A DNA stretch of 64,000 nucleotides from Phanerodontia chrysosporium (Eukaryota > Basidiomycota > Agaricomycetes > Polyporales > Phanerochaetaceae). The DNA is taken from assembly GCA_001910725.1 (NCBI GenBank), contig MJGA01000003.1:1860001-1924000 (forward strand). The letters run 5' to 3'. Shown piece by piece: positions 58,901-64,000 of this stretch; positions within the stretch are counted from its first letter, which is position 1, and every line of letters starts with the position of its first letter. The translations under genes were made by a program, and so were the position numbers. The notes beneath the pieces are model-generated. The model made no database searches. It saw only the letters and a list, made by a program, of their open reading frames with translations, and was not told the origin of the DNA.

Positions 58901-59362
58901 CGAGACGCACCCGCATTATCCCGGTCAGTAGGTCAACATAGACCTTCTCAGTCTCGATGAGGTCGGTCAAGGGATTGACCTTCTTCTTCGCCTTGCCATC
59001 GGTCACTGGTGATTGTGGTGCGGAGGGGTCCACTGGGCTGATTGGTGTGATGGGGGGTATAAAAAGCCCAGGGCCTGCATGGCAAGATATTGCGTACATC
59101 ATCCGAGCCTCAGCACGTTTCAGGACGAGGACATACCATCGTGAGGACTGAGGGCTGACGGGTCAATGGGAGGCAGGCCGACGAATCTATCCTGGGACGC
59201 GCCGTTCATTCTGTCGCCAGGAGTCTTCGGTGGAGGATGAGGACCAGAAGAAGACGAGCCGTTGTCAGGCCCGTTCACGGTGGGTATTGGCGGCAAATCG
59301 TCTTTGGCGGGGGAAGGTAACGGTTTCGAGGAAAAGTAGTCGTGCTGTGCATAGCCGTTCAT
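55981..59362 (-). CDS. Rho guanine nucleotide exchange factor (DH-PH) with extra C-terminal PH-like domain; two apparent 1-nt frameshifts
   Basis: An N-terminal Pro/Ser-rich region (from MNGYAQHDYFSSKPLPSPAK) precedes the DH domain: KVNPLTDLIETEKVYVDLLT, RNIESIYKANRSLLT, KALGDLLMRWIDDLEAPYTK and LRYYRKLYSRLLKSTTPGR. A PH domain follows (SRGHVYLLTDLLLMCERML, ELWLLYPPLAGKHLRVEEVE, VTILRKETVIMHTKSRQDRD). Next is a 300-residue Pro/Gly-rich linker with many PPGPGQ repeats. A final PH/EVH1-like module reads KVFLQEHHAKWKSLGSARLM, then KQLVVEADSSKKKVLVSTII and GVVYMIQTKNEKDASTLFNA. DH-PH proteins switch on Rho GTPases at membranes. Two frame breaks inside the linker (56977-56978 and 56681-56683) each need one extra G. 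The target GTPase is not evident. Confidence 0.82.
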
Positions 59363-59924
59363 GAGCAGATTATATTGAGAAGATTATATGTGGTGAAGGA
59401 GAGTGGTGGAAGACAAGAAAGGAACGGCCTGGCACGCAGCGAGCAGCGCGACGAATCAAGAGGGACAGATCTACGAGTGGGATCCTACCACCACCGTGCC
59501 GACAACGCTGGCGCTTCCCCGGGCCTGGGCAGCTTACGTAACATCACCTGCCAAGGCACGTTCGTTTCGAACCAAGAGCAGTGCAAGAACAGTCATCGCA
59601 GAAAAATACCGGGCGTGGCAAGAAACAAGAGTGCTCGGCGTCGCTGGCCTCGTCGTCCAATCCACGGCCATGACTGCGCGCTTTAGAGCGCGAGGTCGCG
59701 GCTGGGCGACGGACCGCGGATGCGGCGCTTGCGGGCTGATCCGCGCCATGCGCGCACAGACGCCCATTATGACGATCCCTGGTCGGGCGCGCTCTCGAGA
59801 ACAATCCGTGACCGTGGCATATATATCAAGGAGGCGCACTCTCTGCTGCATACCACAGGTATGTATATCGTCTGAAGCTACGCAGCCAGCTGAAGCATTG
59901 CAAATTGTCCACTCTCGCTTTAGG

Positions 59925-60852
59925 ATGTCGCTCAACCCAGGATACGGTACCGTATCGTGGCTCGACCAGACCTTCAAGACACGAGCCAGAGCCGAAGAGC
60001 TCTTGCGACCAGAGCTCGAAAACGGCGTCATCTCTCAACATGACTACGAGCTTGCTACACGGTTCCTACCAGGCTACCATCGCTACTACCCCGTGAGCAC
60101 AGTCACCGCAGTACACGCCCCCCTCCGTTCTTAGCAGCTGCACAGTACATGGACGGCGCGGGAATGACGCTCCTGACCGCCTCCTACGGCTACTACCGGA
60201 AGCCGCGCTGGTCGCAGCCGCGGCTGCTCGCGCTGAGCTCGGGCGCATATATCGTCGGCGCGTTCTTCGGGCAGCTCCGGCGCGCGTCGGCGCACCTCCA
60301 GTTCGTCAAGAGTCTCGACGACCGCACACGGTTCTTCCAGGCGCTGCAGAACGTCCAGAACCGGCTCGGCGGCGAGAGCACGCTCGACTGGATCGGCGTG
60401 CCTGCCGGCGCAGCAGCGCCGCGCCGGCCGCCTGCAGACGTGCACGGCGACGTGCCGCAGCCCATCGAGGGCGATGCGGCCTGGACGGCTGCGGAGCCCT
60501 TGACGCAGGCGTCTGGCGCGTCTGTGGCTGCACCCGCAGGTGCGTCTGCGATTGCTTTGGGCCATAGGCTTCCCGCTCACGCTGGTCAGCAGCCCCGATA
60601 CCGACGCCACAAGTCGCACAGCACGCGAAGAGCCGTTGGGACGAGATCCGCATGGCGAACGCGCGCTCGGCGCAGACTTCGTCGTGGGACGCCCTCCGGC
60701 AGCAGCACGAGCGTAGTCGCAACGCCGACAACGTGCGCCCTGAAGAGGGCGGCAAAGACGCAAGTGTCAGTGATCCCGATGCCGAACGCGCACAGGAACA
60801 GGCCCGCTTTGATGCTATACTCGAGGCCGAGCGCAAGATCGCGGGAGGCTGA
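59925..60852 (+). CDS. Small membrane protein, OCIA-like layout, unknown function (271 aa)
   Basis: Exons 59925-60092, 60146-60539 and 60590-60852 total 825 nt, 274 aa. The N-terminus has a compact helical motif (ARAEELLRPELENGVISQHD, then YELATRFLPGYHRYYPYMDG). A short membrane-like segment follows (LLALSSGAYIVGAFFGQLRR). The middle is Ala/Pro-rich. A charged helical C-terminus holds RWDEIRMANARSAQTSSWDA and ERAQEQARFDAILEAERKIA. The layout recalls OCIA-domain proteins, which are linked to endosomes and mitochondria, but the similarity is weak and only inference. The last intron was set to use TCAG at 60589, the only acceptor that keeps the C-terminal helix in frame. Confidence 0.6.
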
Positions 60853-61202
60853 GACCTGGGCACGCTTGGGCACACGGCCTTCCTGAACGCAACAGGTTTT
60901 ATGTAATGCCTCAACCGGAATTGCTACAGTGCAGCTAGCGAAGTGCTAGGACGTCCAATCTCTAGTAATGGTACGGATGTATCTGCGAACTAGTATTGTT
61001 ACATCATATCAAGCGCTATGCATGTCCAAAACGAAGTGAAAACTAGGAAAGCACGACGAGGAAACGCTAGTATTTACATATCCAACCTGCAATAAGTGTA
61101 TATACCGTGTGTTCGGTTGAGAAGCCTAGCACGACAAAAGGCACAAGCGAAGGGGAAAAAAGGCTCGGCATGGCGACCGACCCGAGGCGTAATGCACGAT
61201 TA
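60853..61202. other. Intergenic between the membrane protein gene and the transcription factor
   Basis: About 350 bases, a convergent 3' region. No gene or repeat is seen. Confidence 0.4.
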
Positions 61203-64000
61203 CTATGGTGGCGGATATTGCGGCTGTGATGGGTGCACGTTCGGCGGGATGTAGGACCGAGCGCTGGGGCCAGACATCGTCGACGAGCGCGACCGCCAGC
61301 CCAGCATGTCAGTTGCGGCGGCGGCCTCCTGCTGGCGGCGAGCCGCGATCTGGACGCTCATCGGCGGAGTGTGCATCGCGCCGCGGAGTGACGTCGGGGA
61401 CCCGTCTGCGTGCTCGTCGTACGCCATGCTGTCCGGGAGAGGTGCGCCCGCGCTGTCTCCCGCGGAGCCGTCCTTGTTTATCGGGAACACGCCCGAGTGC
61501 GAGAACGGGTACAAGGGCACGCCCATTTCGAGCGGATGCATCTGCGTGGTCATGCGCACAATTTCGGTCATCAGCCCTTGTAGGAGCTTCTCTTGACGTG
61601 CTGTGGGATGACAGTGAGCCTTGTTGTCCCAGGATAGAATGGAGAGAAGTACTAACTGCCGATAGGCGAACGATTGCCATACTCGAGCATGGCAAACCTG
61701 GGAAACAAAGTGAACAATGACCGGAATCATACCCGCACGAAACTCACCTTAACACATTAATCTCTCCCCAAACGGTGGACTCCCGGGCTGTGTCATTTAT
61801 CTCTATGAAGTACTTGCATAGCTGTATCTGCACCACCGCGGCGAGGTACCAGCAAATCTGCGAAAAACTGAGAGATGTATCACTGAAACATAAACAGAGG
61901 ACTAACCGTGACAAACGGGTGCAGTCTGCTGATGTCGAGTGATGTCTCGGAGAGGCTGTAGTAGGCAGATAGGATGGACCGCGTAGCGTTAATGCATCGG
62001 GATGTCGATACGCTTTGCGAATCATTGAAGTCGATGAATGCGTTATGGAGAGTGATGGTGGCCCTGTGTAAAAGCCGATCAGGCGGGAGTTCCACCGAGG
62101 TCGTCGGAACACTTACGCGTGTGGCACGACATGTACCATGTAGAGATCTGTGTCGAGTGCACCGTCTTCGCTGAGGCCAAGATGTTTGAAGTTTGCTGGT
62201 ATGCACTGCAGAAAATCGACGCAGACCAGCCGGTCAAGCTCCTCAAACCCTGGTAACGAGAACGGGTTGGTGCTCTTGAGCGGGGGTTTTCGCAGATTGG
62301 TGCGCGTATTATGGTCCGTGACACGGCCGAAAAGCATTACAGCCTTGAGGAAGAGCAGGAAGGAGTCAGTGTATGCTGGTATATGCCGGGTGAAAACATC
62401 TTTTGTGGCCAGATCCTGAGGATTGCTCTGGACATTCGACTGAAAGATCATCAACGAGTAATCCAGGCGCGAGGGGCGAGCGACTTACGTTCATTTCAAA
62501 GTCTATGCTCCGTAGGGGAAACTCTGTCCCGATATCACGCTCGTCCACGCCATGCAGCCATCCGCCGACAGACACGATGCGATCGAACATGATCGTCATC
62601 CACCATGTCCTGCGGCGTGACTCGAGCTCTTTGAAATCTTTCGGTGGCGCGAGATACGCCCCTGGTGAGCTGCCGCCCTGCGCAGCGGAGAACGTGCCGG
62701 GGTAATTGAGTCGCAGTGGGATGGCAACCCGGGTCTGGAAACCTGCGAAGATCCACACCTCGACCCAGCGCCCCTCCTGGTAGAAGTACCACGAGAGTAT
62801 TATACAAGCTTGCATTACGGGGAAGATGTCTTGTCCAGAGGCCATTGTGCGGTCGATATACGACCTTGTCTTGCTGACGTGAAATTCGGCGAAGCGGTCG
62901 CGGCGGGTGCCGTCTGGCATGACAGCTATATCGTGGGAAGCCCATCGAGAAGCAGAGGCGCACTGGTGCGCACGCCATGAGGTCCAGAAACTGCTGGAAG
63001 GAGGTTGCGTGTACTCACGATGGCGTGCAGAACTGCGGAGTGCGGGAAATTAGGATCCTTGGGGTGTAGATGCATCGATGCCAGGAAGGACGGTCTGTGA
63101 AGGACACGGGAACCACACGGATCGCATCTAAAGAACACCTCGATACTGCGATGACGACCATAGCGTTGTCGTCAGAATCCAAGTAACGAAGTGCTGGAGG
63201 GCAAGTGACTCACAAATGATTGAGGACGTCAGGGCCCGGTAGATCTGGATCCCACCCGGCGAACAGGACATCCACCATTGTTGGGTCGTTGCCTCCGTTG
63301 CTGGGAGGTTGCAGCATTTGCGGGCTCCCGGCCGAATCGCGTATCTGCGCCCCTGGGTTCTCTATGGGGACACCATTGGTCATCTCCATGGTGGGTGAAA
63401 CCATGCTCCCGCTGGGGCTGCTAAGGGTCGGGGAGCGGCCTGTGAACCGCCTGACATCGCCGAGCTGACGCGTTGGTGCGACGCATAGTGCTCCGGGGGC
63501 GATGCTGAGCCCGCGTTGAAGTTCCGCGCCTCGTTGAGCTGACTTCGGAGTTGTGCTAGGCACGATCTGTGAATGGCGGACATCTGGAACGCCAAGGGCA
63601 CTCACAAATCTGCTCTTCCAGGATACGGATCCTCTCGATAGGGTCAACCTCAGGTGCTATTGGCAGTCCTTCCACAGGATCGTACGAACACTGAGGTTCA
63701 GTTGGATGCCTGAGGAAAGCATGGGTCAATGTAGGGGTCTACATGTTCAGATGTGGATGTCTGCGTACGCGTATCCGACAGGCGGCGGCACGCTGATGAG
63801 GGCTTGCCATTGTCTGCGGGATGGTGAGACGTTAGTCGCGGGAAAGCGTAGGGAGTCCGCTTGGCACACTCACTTGACGCAAGTCGTGCAATGTGGACGC
63901 GCAGCATCGCATTTCTGTCGCGCTAAGTAATGAGCTGGACTAGCCGAGCGCACAGGGCCTGAGCACGCACCAGCTTGCGCTTTCGGCAGGACAAGCAGGC
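61203..64000 (-). CDS. Fungal Zn2Cys6 transcription factor, 5'-truncated by window edge; apparent 1-nt frameshift
   Basis: The right edge holds the binuclear cluster. On the minus strand it reads ACLSCRKRKL, then KCDAARPHCTTCVK after an intron, and the sixth Cys in PQCSYDPVEG. A short linker and a dimerising helix follow (PIERIRILEEQIQ). The long C-terminal part resembles the fungal transcription factor regulatory domain (FFRCDPCGSRVLHRPSFLAS, HLHPKDPNFPHSAVLHAI), then helices including DIFPVMQACIILSWYFYQEG and LEFKLPLLL-like blocks. It ends RSYIPPNVHPSQPQYPPP at 61203. It should bind paired CGG sites in DNA, but target genes are unknown. One frame change at the minus C4 run (plus G4 63430-63433) needs one extra C. 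The start codon lies beyond 64000. Confidence 0.85.

Overview
This 64 kb window is nuclear DNA from a basidiomycete fungus, most likely an agaricomycete such as a polypore relative. The evidence is dense genes on both strands, many phase-consistent introns of about 47-60 nt with GTNNGT donors and CTGAC/CTNAC branch motifs, moderately high GC content, and typical fungal proteins. I modelled 29 protein-coding genes with reasonable support, one weak gene model and one cytochrome P450 pseudogene. I found no tRNA, rRNA, CRISPR array or intact transposon. Most exon joins were set by hand from splice signals plus protein continuity. For 17 genes the joined exon length is divisible by three, or becomes so after adding one base.

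Layout, left to right. 1-9.0 kb: 3' part of IPI1 (ribosome assembly), a small conserved protein, a secreted protein (minus), a zinc alcohol dehydrogenase with a clear TATA box, and an AIM6-like phosphodiesterase. 9.0-17 kb: two mitochondrial genes on the minus strand (ribosomal protein bL17m and acyl carrier protein), then ribosomal protein uL13, a three-KH RNA-binding protein and a NUFIP1-like snoRNP factor. 17-28.7 kb: a large M16 metalloprotease (minus) divergent from prephenate dehydratase PHA2, a decayed P450, two conserved unknowns and an LCCL-domain membrane protein. 29-46 kb: a type II membrane protein, RAC1, an SHB17-like sugar bisphosphatase, a long coiled-coil protein, an F-box-like LRR protein, the mitochondrial carrier YHM2 and an Mpv17/PMP22 protein. 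46-64 kb: TRAPPIII subunit TRS85, a WW protein, an unknown, an NGL2-like exonuclease, a DH-PH Rho GEF, a small membrane protein and the 3' part of a Zn2Cys6 transcription factor.

The genes look like ordinary, unclustered housekeeping loci. They serve ribosome biogenesis, mitochondrial function, phenylalanine synthesis, Rho/Rac signalling and membrane traffic. There is no biosynthetic cluster, and no defence system that I can see.

The more unusual content is in gene architecture. YHM2 appears to carry two consecutive 3-nt exons, and the SHB17-like gene has a 7-nt exon. Four introns appear to be GC-AG. The coiled-coil gene has a long last intron whose retention would add a membrane tail anchor. 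Two proteases/nucleases have in-frame second starts after mitochondrial-type leaders. Nine conserved positions look as if exactly one base is missing from a short homopolymer. All nine are losses and none are gains, which suggests sequence or assembly error more than gene death. Readers should not call these genes pseudogenes without read support.
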